Part shown: in pieces, positions 10,301 through 16,618 of the stretch
How positions within the stretch are numbered: position 1 is the stretch's first letter
Layout: every line of letters starts with the position of its first letter
Assembly (NCBI GenBank): GCA_963788225.1
Contig: CAWBGI010000002.1
Span: 1,302,001-1,366,000 of the forward strand
Direction: 5' to 3'
From: Sulfotelmatobacter sp963788225
GTDB lineage: Bacteria > Acidobacteriota > Terriglobia > Terriglobales > Acidobacteriaceae
Length of the DNA stretch: 64,000 bases
Made by a program: the position numbers and the translations under genes
The notes under the pieces: generated by a model
Seen by the model: the letters and a program-made list of their open reading frames with translations, nothing else
Databases searched by the model: none
Told to the model about the DNA's origin: nothing

Positions 10301-10734
10301 TTGAAGTCGTTGAAAGCAGCGGTAAAGCTGCCTTCCGGGTTGAAGAACCACTTTTTCAGGAAGGCTTCGACGGCTCTCTTCTGCTCGAGACGCTGGACTA
10401 CGTGCTCGTCCAGAACGGTGAAGGGTTCGGCAGTCTTGCGATAGACGAGCAGATCGGGAACCCCGCGCGCTTTATGCGCGTCGAGGGCATCTTCGAATTC
10501 AAATTCAGTGCCGGAAGAGAATTGAGTGCCATCCGGGCGCAGCGGGCGGAGTAAGGGAGTCCCAAGGCGCGACCACAAAATGAAGACGACGATATCGGAT
10601 TCTCCGGCTCGGGGAATCTGCTCCTGAAATGTGGCCGTGGCGCGGCAAGGCTCGTGCTCCCAGAAGATGGGTTCGATGGCCACAACGCGTTGAAACTCCG
10701 CCTTGAGGCGCTCGATAACGCGTTCCGTGAGCAA
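7327..10734 (-). CDS. TIR-like (DUF4062-like) nSTAND NTPase with TM helix, YD-like repeats and C-terminal PDZ
   Basis: Domains in order: a TIR-like/DUF4062-like effector or signalling domain (about 1-110; SDIVVFILWSRLGTPL, GTEFEFEDAL); a STAND NTPase with Walker A GMSGVGKSS at 231-239, Walker B FALAIDQLEEIF at 341-352 and ATMRSDFYPRC after it; a winged-helix-like linker; one membrane helix at about 665-685; then an external part with YD/RHS-like repeats (FFYNEQGEI, SGYDQYGN, YEYGNRGEL, WTYDAQGQP) and a PDZ-like domain (DMRAGDIIASYNKV ... VPSGYLWL). Coordinates start at the first canonical codon (TTG), but the frame upstream reads IRIFVSSPGDVGEER, the conserved beginning of such TIR-like domains, so real translation probably starts at ATA 10788, overlapping the stop of the RyR gene. 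The predicted role is a transmembrane sensor-switch of a conflict system. Confidence 0.8.
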   Translation of the reverse strand: MLTERVIERLKAEFQRVVAIEPIFWEHEPCRATATFQEQIPRAGESDIVVFILWSRLGTPLLRPLRPDGTQFSSGTEFEFEDALDAHKARGVPDLLVYRKTAEPFTVLDEHVVQRLEQKRAVEAFLKKWFFNPEGSFTAAFNDFKAPAQFEDRLEKHLRKLIEARLPQLRAQGVVEAPRAIWTKGSPFRGLQHFDFEHSAVFCGRTEAISEILDVLRKQSNQGCAFALITGMSGVGKSSLMRAGLLPTLTTPGVIEGVGLWRRAIFRPSDSSRSLLDGLATALTKEDALPELLAEGTSVEELARIMRVPESLPPLIRARLQILSHEVYNAENLAHPPVPRFALAIDQLEEIFTTQWVTPADRTAFVSVLSALARSGVVWVFATMRSDFYPRCGEVPELLTLKANGQYDLRPPSPGEISQMIRYPTRVAGLRFDEDVKFADQRLDDVLRDHAVRDPQALPLLEFTLEELYNSRAEGGVLTYHAYQALGGLEGALAKRAEDVFTALPPAAKATFSQVMSSLIVFGQEESGTAARRRAPLAETCSSPESQQLVEAFVAARLFVADRADDDTPVVNLAHEALLLHWPRLTNWLALNKDRLRMRARIVAAAAFWSEQKEKPEYLLPAGDFLAEAQQMLGDRSNQLGANEARFIQKSVEESGRKRRRTQGTRIAVGTALFLILAAVVGYWDGFVATHTEYYSSFVRIHTIPIGIGQVSPSVASHRHFTFKLYKKGRYGRLEKAEQVDGYDKLSTEPGVFQWITGFREPLTKEQKVTVWKFFYNEQGEITEEAWENSWGKVLYRFKYATHDDPNQVYAHFATAQGLPTAPMPGSYATYVRFTRNSAGYDTKVEFLYNDEENNPHPAADIDGNYGYRVEYSGKGPATKLVLLGDKLSPKFNDIFGLTSAEIKNDSQGNPTEATWFDDNHKPLRQIDSGYDQYGNTISVIVHQYNDKGEKSPFLRIEYEYGNRGELLAKVWSGYNNGNPYPIFRVEYNVAGDPIRQIYVNAKGQPTMNPGLGCATIKWTYDAQGQPTGSTGYDASGKALGTVRPTITEVDKRNPLDMRAGDIIASYNKVPTFSWMVLSDKMNTTGGDRPIVLERNSSKMEFKVPSGYLWLTIQDKLYPSTATPDAREQGQHGNQ

Positions 10735-10784
10735 ACGTTCTTCACCAACGTCGCCGGGAGACGAAACGAAGATGCGAATCGTAT

Positions 10785-11162
10785 TTATGGCTCGAGGTCC
10801 TTCGCAGGCGAGCGAGTGATCTTGTATCCCATCGCCAAAAGCGTTTTCATTACCTGCATTGCGGTTCGCCGGTCGTAATCTTTTTCACTTTCCGGCAGTT
10901 CGTCGTAGGGAACCAGGCCCGGATGCTTTTTGTGGATATCGTCGCGCTCCGGCCCATAATGCCAGCCCTCCGCAATACGTTCGTGCGCCCAGACCGCGTG
11001 CGTGTTCCGGGCAAGGAACTCCGCCACACGTTTTACATCTTCATCTAACACTACTCCAGAAGTGTCGATCGGGTCGGGCTTATATTCCAAAGTATCGCAC
11101 CTCAATGTTGCATCCCAAGTTGTAACATCCCGCGAATATTTTTTGCCATAGCGTTCAATCAC
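10785..11162 (-). CDS. RyR (ryanodine-receptor Ryr) domain protein
   Basis: Residues about 38-113 match the bacterial RyR domain: DEDVKRVAEFLARNTHAVWA, ERIAEGWHYGPERDD, HPGLVPYDELPESEKDYDR and the final MQVMKTLLAMGYKI. The domain fills most of the 125-residue protein. Bacterial RyR domains occur with TIR, SLOG and SLATT proteins in conflict systems and are thought to recognise a nucleotide-derived ligand; this is family knowledge, not shown here. Start is GTG at 11162, 12 bases after the patatin stop. The stop TAA at 10787-10785 overlaps the suspected ATA start of the following NTPase, a tight coupling typical of proteins made in fixed ratio. Confidence 0.85.
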   Translation of the reverse strand: MIERYGKKYSRDVTTWDATLRCDTLEYKPDPIDTSGVVLDEDVKRVAEFLARNTHAVWAHERIAEGWHYGPERDDIHKKHPGLVPYDELPESEKDYDRRTAMQVMKTLLAMGYKITRSPAKDLEP

Positions 11163-11174
11163 GATTCCTGCCGC

Positions 11175-12338
11175 TCAGGCGAGGTCGAAGCTCCCGGGAA
11201 AGTGGTCCGGTTTTACCTGTTTCACTGCCGCAACTTCAGCAATCTCTCTGAGCTTCTGCACATTCCGCGGAGCATCCATATCAAAAAGAGCGGCCGCTTC
11301 CTGCTCGCTCATTTCGATGTTCAACTGCTCTTTCAACCAGCTATGCACGAGATGAACGTTATACCTCAAATAGGATAGCCATTTCTGCCCGCCAAACCAA
11401 TTTCCTTGGAGATCGCCGATTTCCTGGTTGATCGGCCACGGCGTCGGAGTGTCTGACATCCATTGCAGCATGGTTTGAGTGAGCCAGTCGCAATCAGTCA
11501 TCAGAGAGGTCAGAGCGCGCACGGCGAGCAGGGTCGCGGGCATTTTCATCACGTCCCCGGGAGGCAGACGAAACTCGCGGTAACCGGTCCCAACCGAAAC
11601 CAGCAGCAGATTGTCGGCGCCCAGAGGCCACTTCAAACCAAAGCCGTCGAGCGAGGCCATTAACAACATTTGCAGCGAAGGATTATTAAAAGGGCTGACG
11701 CCACCGTCAACGAACGCGCCCTCCAGGCCGGGGCCTACCTCCAGGTGTTCTGGCTCGAAGTAGTGGGGAGCCGCGGTGCTGGCGCGAATGAGTTGGCGCA
11801 ATACGAAATCCCGGTTCGGTTTCCCTTTGGCGTCCTTCCCCGGACTGTCAAAAAAAATTCCACGAGAGCTATTGTGGATAACCCACGGGCTGCCTGTGTC
11901 AAGACGCTTGCTGACGATCATCAGCCCGGTTCGCAGCTTTTCGCTGCCCAGGGTCGTTTCTCCCAAGCTCTCGCGAAGGGCTTTTTCGAGGGGTTCCTTG
12001 GGAAATTTAGAGCCGATCAAACCCAGGCTCCAAAACGACTTCTTGAAGATTTCCGCAGCCAGTTTACTGTAGAGTTTCTGAAGCTCTTCCACGCTGTAGC
12101 CGAGCGCCAGTGCGGTTGCAATCATCGATCCGGTGGAGGTTCCACCGATGAGATCGAAGTAGTCGCACAGGCGGAATTCCTTGCCGTAACGCTCCTGCAG
12201 GATTTTCTCGAAGCGGCTGAGATAGCCCAGAGAAAGAACCCCGCGCACTCCGCCGCCGTCGAGCGCCAGCATTCGTTTCGGTCCGGGTCCGTACAGGTGA
12301 TCATTGAGTGTGCGCTGCTTCCGCTGGGGCGAAGCCAT
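11175..12338 (-). CDS. Patatin-like phospholipase, first gene of the conflict-type operon
   Basis: All catalytic motifs of patatin lipases are present: the oxyanion loop DGGGVRG at 27-33, the nucleophile elbow GTSTGS with Ser68, and the dyad aspartate in VDGG at Asp211. The N-terminal HLYGPGPKRMLALDGGG resembles the CapV-like patatins that act as membrane-degrading effectors in CBASS and other defence operons. No signal peptide is seen, so it should act on the inner leaflet from the cytoplasm. The ATG at 12338 lies only 8 bases beyond a candidate -10 element and has no Shine-Dalgarno, which would suit a leaderless message. It is followed after 12 bases by the RyR gene. Enzyme family is confident; role in defence is inferred from the neighbours. 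Confidence 0.88.
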   Translation of the reverse strand: MASPQRKQRTLNDHLYGPGPKRMLALDGGGVRGVLSLGYLSRFEKILQERYGKEFRLCDYFDLIGGTSTGSMIATALALGYSVEELQKLYSKLAAEIFKKSFWSLGLIGSKFPKEPLEKALRESLGETTLGSEKLRTGLMIVSKRLDTGSPWVIHNSSRGIFFDSPGKDAKGKPNRDFVLRQLIRASTAAPHYFEPEHLEVGPGLEGAFVDGGVSPFNNPSLQMLLMASLDGFGLKWPLGADNLLLVSVGTGYREFRLPPGDVMKMPATLLAVRALTSLMTDCDWLTQTMLQWMSDTPTPWPINQEIGDLQGNWFGGQKWLSYLRYNVHLVHSWLKEQLNIEMSEQEAAALFDMDAPRNVQKLREIAEVAAVKQVKPDHFPGSFDLA

Positions 12339-12346
12339 AGCTGGCT

Positions 12347-12375
12347 AGTGTCTACGCAGGAAGATGGGCTGTCAA
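12347..12375 (-). promoter_or_regulatory. Candidate promoter of the patatin/RyR/STAND/SLATT/cytochrome operon
   Basis: On the minus strand TTGACA (12375-12370) is a perfect -35 hexamer. Seventeen bases later GACACT (12352-12347) is a weak -10. The patatin ATG begins 8 bases after it, so the transcript would start at or just before the start codon. Confidence 0.35.
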
Positions 12376-12451
12376 CGCTTTGATGAGATGTTGTTCATGT
12401 GTCTTGAACCATGCGTGTAGGCTGCTGTTTCGATTCAGATTGGCAGCCATG

Positions 12452-12489
12452 AAAAAACAAACGGCCCGCAGGTGTAAACTGCGGGCCGT
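12452..12489 (-). terminator. Strong Rho-independent terminator
   Basis: A perfect 11-bp stem (ACGGCCCGCAG / CTGCGGGCCGT, 7-base loop) is followed on the minus strand by a U-rich run from the six A residues at 12452-12457. It would end transcripts coming from the leader-like RNA at 12.8 kb, about 110 bases before the patatin start codon. Confidence 0.85.
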
Positions 12490-12711
12490 CCGGTGGTCTG
12501 TTTGGGATTGACCAAGAGGTGGTCACTCTACGTGGCCTCTCACGGCAACTCCCGGGCCGGGACTCTGGCATAAGAACCGAAGCCCCAAGGATGAAAGCCT
12601 TCGCGCGACCACGCGATGCGTTCATCCGTACTCACCGGCTAGTGTGCGGGCTGTAGCTTCCGGCGCTCGGTTGAAATCAGCGTCCGAAAGCCCCGCTTAG
12701 AGCAACCAGCT

Positions 12712-12777
12712 CTAAGTCTCAGCCACCTCACCTGGTCTTAGAGTCCCACAACAACTGCCACATTCAGAACTTGTCAT
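12712..12777 (-). CDS. 21-residue Cys-rich leader peptide (candidate)
   Basis: An ATG at 12777 is preceded by an excellent Shine-Dalgarno (GGAGG, 7-base spacing) and encodes MTSSECGSCCGTLRPGEVAE plus Thr, ending in TAG. Three of the first ten codons are cysteine, and the later codons overlap one arm of the alternative hairpins. Short Cys-rich upstream ORFs are known as cysteine-responsive attenuators in other bacteria; that role here is inference. Confidence 0.4.
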   Translation of the reverse strand: MTSSECGSCCGTLRPGEVAET

Positions 12778-12807
12778 TCGACCACCTCCTTTCCGGTGTA
12801 ATCGCAG

Positions 12808-12835
12808 ATTAGTACGGAGCCGGCCTGTGCGTCAA
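12808..12835 (-). promoter_or_regulatory. Candidate sigma-70 promoter for the leader-like RNA
   Basis: Minus strand TTGACG (12835-12830), a 15-base spacer, then TACTAAT (12814-12808). The spacing is short but both boxes are close to consensus and lie 30-60 bases ahead of the Cys-rich ORF. Confidence 0.35.
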
Positions 12836-12905
12836 CTGGCACGAAAGTGGGTGCCTGAAGATGCAACATCCAAGCTGACCGGCTCACGGTGACGTAACTT
12901 TGATT

Positions 12906-14156
12906 GTGTAAAAAGCGAGAGGGTGTAAGTTGGCTTTGGCCTAGCAAGCTAAAGCCTTTCCGAAAGGAGACCTACACCCATGGCGAAGATAATCCCAATC
13001 ACGGAGCATTACCAACATTTTCTGGCGGAGATGAAAGAGAGTTTCTGGGGCGATGTGTACGGCGAGACGAAACGGCTGTGGAAAGAGCGTTTGGAGGCGG
13101 ATTCGCGGCGGGAGCGGGACCGGTATGCGGTGCGCGAAGTGTATCAGCGGCGGAGCAGCCGGCGGCAGCCCTATCGCAATGGCTACTACGAACGGGATTT
13201 CGTGACTCGGTTGGGGACGATCCGGCTGCGGGTGGCGCGCACCCGCGGGAAGAGTTTTCTGCCGCGTGGGCTAGAACCTTTTCAGCGGCGCGCCGAAGAT
13301 GTGTCGATGCTGATTCGGGAGGCGTTTCTGCGCGGCCTCTCGACGCGGCAAGTGGGGCGGGTGGTGGCCACGGTGAGCGAAGAAGTGGTGAGCCCGCAGA
13401 CGGTGTCGAAGCTGACGCGGGATCTGGACGAGGTGGTGCGCCAGTTTCACCAGGCGCGGTTAGAAGACAACTACGCGTATCTGTTTTTGGACGGAGTGAG
13501 CTTGCGGGTGCGGCGTCCGGCGGGGCGCAAGCGGGTGCAGATGCTGGTGGCCTACGGAGTGCGGCGCGACGGCACGCGCCATCTGCTGGCGTTTTTGCGC
13601 AGCCAAGGCGAAAGCCAGGCGGACTGGGAAGGGCTGCTGCAGGATATGTATCGGCGCGGACTGGAGGGCAAGGCGCTGGGCCTGATCGTCACCGATGGCT
13701 GTGCTGGCCTGGCGGCGGCGATCCGCACCGTGTATCCGCGCGTGCGGCATCAGCGTTGCTGGGCGCACAAGATGCGCAACATTTTAGAGAAGGTGAAGAA
13801 GGCCGATTTCGACGCGGTGAAACAGGACGCGCAAGCCATCTACCAAGCCGAAAGCCGTGCCCATGCCGAGGCCGCTTTTCGCGCCTTCCGCGCCCATTGG
13901 CGGGGGAAGTACGGTCCCATGGTGCGCCAACTGGAGTGCGATCTGCCGGAGCTGCTTTCGGTGTTCGCTTTCCCCGCGCACCTGCGTAAGAAGCTGCGCA
14001 CCACTAACGTGATTGAACGCTGCTTCGTGGAAGTGCGCCGCCGCACCCGGCCCATGGTTTGTTTTGTGAATGTAGCTAGTGTCGACCGCATCCTCTACTC
14101 CATCTTCCAGAGATTCAACCTGGAATGGAAAACCCGCACCCTCAACCTATTTACAC
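12906..14156 (+). mobile_element. IS256-family insertion sequence
   Basis: The 1251-bp element is bounded by 20-base imperfect terminal inverted repeats (left GTGTAAAAAGCGAGAGGGTG at 12906-12925, right its near-complement at 14137-14156; 16 of 20 match). It contains one transposase gene. The flanking 8 bases (CTTTGATT and AGGCAGCT) are not identical, so no target-site duplication remains; the element may be old or rearranged. It sits just upstream of the conflict-type operon and its leader RNA. Confidence 0.8.
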
Positions 14157-14167
14157 AGGCAGCTTGA
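12980..14167 (+). CDS. IS256-family (Mutator-type) transposase
   Basis: The 395-residue length and sequence are typical of the family. The DDE residues are visible in YLFLDGVSL (Asp about 169), LIVTDGCAGL (Asp about 237) and RTTNVIERCF (Glu about 344). The family block HQRCWAHKMRNIL lies between the second Asp and the Glu. A strong Shine-Dalgarno (GAAAGGAG) precedes the ATG at 12980. The frame appears intact, so the copy may be active. The last codons overlap the right terminal repeat and the stop codon TGA (14165-14167) lies outside the repeat, that is, in flanking DNA, so the protein's final residues depend on the insertion site. Confidence 0.9.
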   Translation: MAKIIPITEHYQHFLAEMKESFWGDVYGETKRLWKERLEADSRRERDRYAVREVYQRRSSRRQPYRNGYYERDFVTRLGTIRLRVARTRGKSFLPRGLEPFQRRAEDVSMLIREAFLRGLSTRQVGRVVATVSEEVVSPQTVSKLTRDLDEVVRQFHQARLEDNYAYLFLDGVSLRVRRPAGRKRVQMLVAYGVRRDGTRHLLAFLRSQGESQADWEGLLQDMYRRGLEGKALGLIVTDGCAGLAAAIRTVYPRVRHQRCWAHKMRNILEKVKKADFDAVKQDAQAIYQAESRAHAEAAFRAFRAHWRGKYGPMVRQLECDLPELLSVFAFPAHLRKKLRTTNVIERCFVEVRRRTRPMVCFVNVASVDRILYSIFQRFNLEWKTRTLNLFTQAA

Positions 14168-14230
14168 CATCACCTCGGCTCAGGATTACATTGACGCGAG
14201 GATGCCTGGAAGCTATGATCGTAGGGAGCG

Positions 14231-14404
14231 ATGAGCACAGCAACCCCAAGTCGAGTAACCGACAAAGAAGTGCAGGCGCGGGCGAAGATGGCAGGTTTTA
14301 TTGACTCTGTTATCGACACGATTGAGTCAACCCCGCCGAACCCGGACGCGGCGAAAGGCGGCAAGAAGCCTACTTCCCGCGCAGAGCGTCCTGCAACGCG
14401 CTAG
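14231..14404 (+). CDS. Small hypothetical protein (57 aa)
   Basis: ATG at 14231 follows GGGAG with good spacing and encodes a hydrophilic protein: MSTATPSRVTDKEVQARAKM, a short amphipathic helix (AGFIDSVIDTIES), and a Pro/Lys/Arg-rich tail ending at TAG 14404. It is too short for most ORF cut-offs. It converges on, and overlaps by 35 bases, the 68-residue gene on the other strand. No family recognised. Confidence 0.4.
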   Translation: MSTATPSRVTDKEVQARAKMAGFIDSVIDTIESTPPNPDAAKGGKKPTSRAERPATR

Positions 14405-14576
14405 CGTGTTTCTTGAATTCTGCAATCAACTGATTTTTTACTTCGGTCAACAGGTGTGCCCCATATTTTCCCAGGAGCCGCTTGAAGGCCGCAACATCAC
14501 CTCGCTGGCCTGCGGCGTGAAACTCTTCGACAATCTTGCCAGCTAACTTCTCGTCCCGAGGTTTGGTATTCTTCAC
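14370..14576 (-). CDS. Small hypothetical helical protein (68 aa)
   Basis: The GTG at 14576 opens a Lys/Ala-rich, wholly helical-looking protein (KLAGKIVEEFHAAGQRGDVA, HLLTEVKNQLIAEFKKHASA). The composition looks like a real protein rather than chance. It could be a small regulator or half of a two-gene module with the convergent 57-residue gene, but there is no recognisable toxin or antitoxin motif. Confidence 0.45.
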   Translation of the reverse strand: MKNTKPRDEKLAGKIVEEFHAAGQRGDVAAFKRLLGKYGAHLLTEVKNQLIAEFKKHASALQDALRGK

Positions 14577-14699
14577 TCCTCATATTTTACCGTCTCCTCT
14601 GTCGTGTTGCTTTTACGGGCGTAGCGTCACGCCTTTTCCCAGGTATGGGTGCCGAGAGTATTATGCCCTTCATCTGTTAGCTTAGTTGCAACCGATGAA

Positions 14700-15083
14700 A
14701 TGGCGATGGGAACTGCCGCAAAACTGTCAACGGTGGGAGATATTCTTCATCAGCGCTGTCCCCGGTGCCGCATCGGAAATATTTTTCGCTATTCCATCTT
14801 CCGGGGGTTTCCAAAAATGCACGCACGCTGCCCGGTCTGCGATCTCAAGTTCGAACGCGAGCCGGGCTATTTTCTGGGCGCCATGTACGTCAGCTATGCT
14901 CTGGCGCTGGTGATTGTCGCGGTGATCGCGGCAGTGCTTTGGTATGTGACCGGGTGGTGGATCACGAAAGATACCATCTGGGCCGTCGTGTTATTCCTGC
15001 CGCTTGCGCCCACGATTACGCTCTTTGCTCGTGTTCTCTGGATCTATCTTGACCAGACTATCGATCCTGAACGGCAGCGCTAA
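14700..15083 (+). CDS. DUF983 family membrane protein
   Basis: An N-terminal zinc-ribbon-like pair of CxxC motifs (RCPRCRIGNIFR ... RCPVCDLKFERE) is followed by two membrane helices (YVSYALALVIVAVIAAVLWY; TIWAVVLFLPLAPTITLFA) and a short WIYLDQTIDPE tail, the standard layout of DUF983. Function of the family is unknown. I use the ATG at 14700 because the DUF begins a few residues later; an ATG-like start at 14649 would add 17 residues without family support. It stands alone between small hypotheticals and the outer-membrane protein. Confidence 0.75.
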   Translation: MAMGTAAKLSTVGDILHQRCPRCRIGNIFRYSIFRGFPKMHARCPVCDLKFEREPGYFLGAMYVSYALALVIVAVIAAVLWYVTGWWITKDTIWAVVLFLPLAPTITLFARVLWIYLDQTIDPERQR

Positions 15084-15284
15084 ACCTATTCTTCCCGCAA
15101 GATTCCTGCCGCCTGCCCACTTTTATTTCTTCTCCTTGCAACCCGGCCGGGCACGTTTTAGTTCTTAAATTGATTCATAGATACAATCGCTGTGACGCGT
15201 CGGCGAACACGTCCGTTCTGGAGACGTGGGCTTTCCGGATGCGCTATGCTCAGGTGCGCTGTTTTCAAAGAGGGAGAACGTGAA

Positions 15285-15980
15285 ATGATTCGTTTCGCTG
15301 CGGCAGCGATTATTTTTGCCCTGATCAGTTGGTTTTCTTTCGCTCAAGACGCAATGCAAAAGGTGCAGGTATTCGGAGGCTATTCGCTATTGCGCGCGGA
15401 TCCTGGCGGGTTCTCTGGGCCGCTACTGGATGCGGATTTGCGCCAAACCTCGAACCCGTTTGCCGTACCGATCTATTTTCTGAATGGCTGGAATGCGGAA
15501 GCGCAATACAACGCCGGCCGCTGGCTGGGAGTCGTGGCGGACTTTGGGGGGCGCTACGGTTCGCCCATTTCGGCATCCAGGGACCGGACGCTCACTGGTC
15601 TTCCGAAAGGAGCTACGTATTCATTTCTGGCAGGACCGGCGTTCTCATACCGGACGAAATCGAGACTGACTCCATTTGTGCACACCCTATTCGGTTGGGA
15701 GCGAGCCAGCCTGGGTGCGAGCACCGTCGGCGGCAGCGTGACGTCACCAGTAGCCGTCGCCGCCACAACCTACGACGACTTCGTGATTGCATTGGGAGGC
15801 GGAGTTGATTACAGGATCACCCACCACTTCTCGGTTCGCGCGGGACAGTTGGATTGGTACCACACCAGCATTAATCTGAACAAGTTTTACACGAGCGCTT
15901 TCGGGGGCACGCTGATTGAGGGTCTCCGCACGAGCCAGACCAACTACCGGGTCTCCGCCGGAGCTGTTCTCCGGTTTTGA
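15285..15980 (+). CDS. Outer-membrane beta-barrel protein (OmpA/OprF-like porin fold)
   Basis: The start at ATG 15285 is set by a Shine-Dalgarno (GGGAG) and a clean signal peptide (MIRFAAAAIIFALISWFSFAQ). The mature protein alternates amphipathic strands (VQVFGGYSLLRAD, WLGVVADFGGRYG, YSFLAGPAFSYRTKSRLTPF, DDFVIALGGGVDYRI, HHFSVRAGQLDWY) and ends in LRF, a terminal aromatic typical for BAM recognition. About eight strands are expected. These small barrels are very common exported proteins in Acidobacteriota; function unknown. Confidence 0.75.
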   Translation: MIRFAAAAIIFALISWFSFAQDAMQKVQVFGGYSLLRADPGGFSGPLLDADLRQTSNPFAVPIYFLNGWNAEAQYNAGRWLGVVADFGGRYGSPISASRDRTLTGLPKGATYSFLAGPAFSYRTKSRLTPFVHTLFGWERASLGASTVGGSVTSPVAVAATTYDDFVIALGGGVDYRITHHFSVRAGQLDWYHTSINLNKFYTSAFGGTLIEGLRTSQTNYRVSAGAVLRF

Positions 15981-16042
15981 CGGCGGATTTATCGCGATCA
16001 GACACGTTTAGACGCCGCGGATCGTGCATCACCTCTTTCCCC

Positions 16043-16486
16043 TTACTGGGACGGGTTCATAGGCTTGGTTGTCGACACCTTATCTGGTTCACCTCCCGTA
16101 GGCTTCATTGAGACCACCTGGTAAGGCCGGGTTTTCCGGTCTCCTTCAACCACCGTCAGAAAGAGCTTGTCTTTATCGATGCGGAATTCTCCTTCCTTAC
16201 CGACTGGCAGAATTACGGGGTGCTTCTTATCGAGCGGACGGATGTGATATTCCATCTCGTCGCTCCGAATCAGATATTGAGGGCACAATTTCTCGTCCGA
16301 ATTCATGTGTGTAATGCCGGCTGAGGCCCACACACTCCCGAGCCCGGTAAAGCCTTTCTCCTTCGCGCCACAAGGCACGGCTTCCATCTTCTCGATCATG
16401 GCTCTTTCGCCATGCTTCTTCTTTCCCGCCGCCGGTAGGGCTACGGCGAGAACAAGCGCTGCCATGAGTAACATTTTCGATTTCAT
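16043..16486 (-). CDS. Exported hypothetical protein
   Basis: A signal peptide (MKSKMLLMAALVLAVALPAAG) precedes a 125-residue mature domain with two cysteines (VPCGAKEKGFTGLGSVWASAG; KLCPQYLIRSDEMEYHIRPL) and a beta-strand-rich centre (HPVILPVGKEGEFRIDKDKL). It ends in a polar, Lys/Pro-rich tail. I do not recognise a named family; similar small exported proteins are frequent in Acidobacteriota. It is a single gene convergent with the beta-barrel gene. Confidence 0.6.
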   Translation of the reverse strand: MKSKMLLMAALVLAVALPAAGKKKHGERAMIEKMEAVPCGAKEKGFTGLGSVWASAGITHMNSDEKLCPQYLIRSDEMEYHIRPLDKKHPVILPVGKEGEFRIDKDKLFLTVVEGDRKTRPYQVVSMKPTGGEPDKVSTTKPMNPSQ

Positions 16487-16618
16487 TGCGCCTCCCTTTC
16501 TGGTGGCTTCTTATCGGTCGCGGCACGCTATGGCGAGAATGTCAGAGCGCACCGTTTCTTAGCGAAGCAGCCGGGAGGCCTATTAAATTCGGCCTCCCAG
16601 CCACCGCTCCCGGGGAAG

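Larger units (their letters stand above)
12452..12800 (-). ncRNA. Candidate structured leader / attenuator-like RNA
   Basis: This stretch lies between a sigma-70-like promoter and a strong terminator on the minus strand and contains no gene longer than 21 codons. It holds a well-formed ribosome-binding site and small Cys-rich ORF, then three mutually complementary segments: CUCUAAG (12743-12737, inside the ORF), CUUAGAGC (12716-12709) and GCUCUAAG (12703-12696). Segment 2 can pair with 1 or, perfectly over 8 bp, with 3, which is the logic of an attenuator. A further 200 bases of G+C-rich stems lead to the terminator. It does not match tmRNA, RNase P RNA or SRP RNA signatures that I can recognise. 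Whether it controls the operon or is an independent small RNA is unresolved. Confidence 0.4.

Noticed and set aside
12395..12625. 76-codon minus-strand frame in the leader RNA region
   Set aside because: It runs through the terminator stem and has no ribosome-binding site or protein-like pattern.
12452..12800. tmRNA, RNase P RNA or SRP RNA
   Set aside because: No tRNA-like T-arm and CCA end, no RNase P conserved core, no SRP tetraloop motif were found.
12904..13989. 361-codon frame overlapping the transposase
   Set aside because: Shifted frame of the IS256 transposase; low-complexity Gly/Ala/Arg composition.
12898..14164. Target-site duplication of the IS element
   Set aside because: The eight bases on each side (CTTTGATT, AGGCAGCT) differ.
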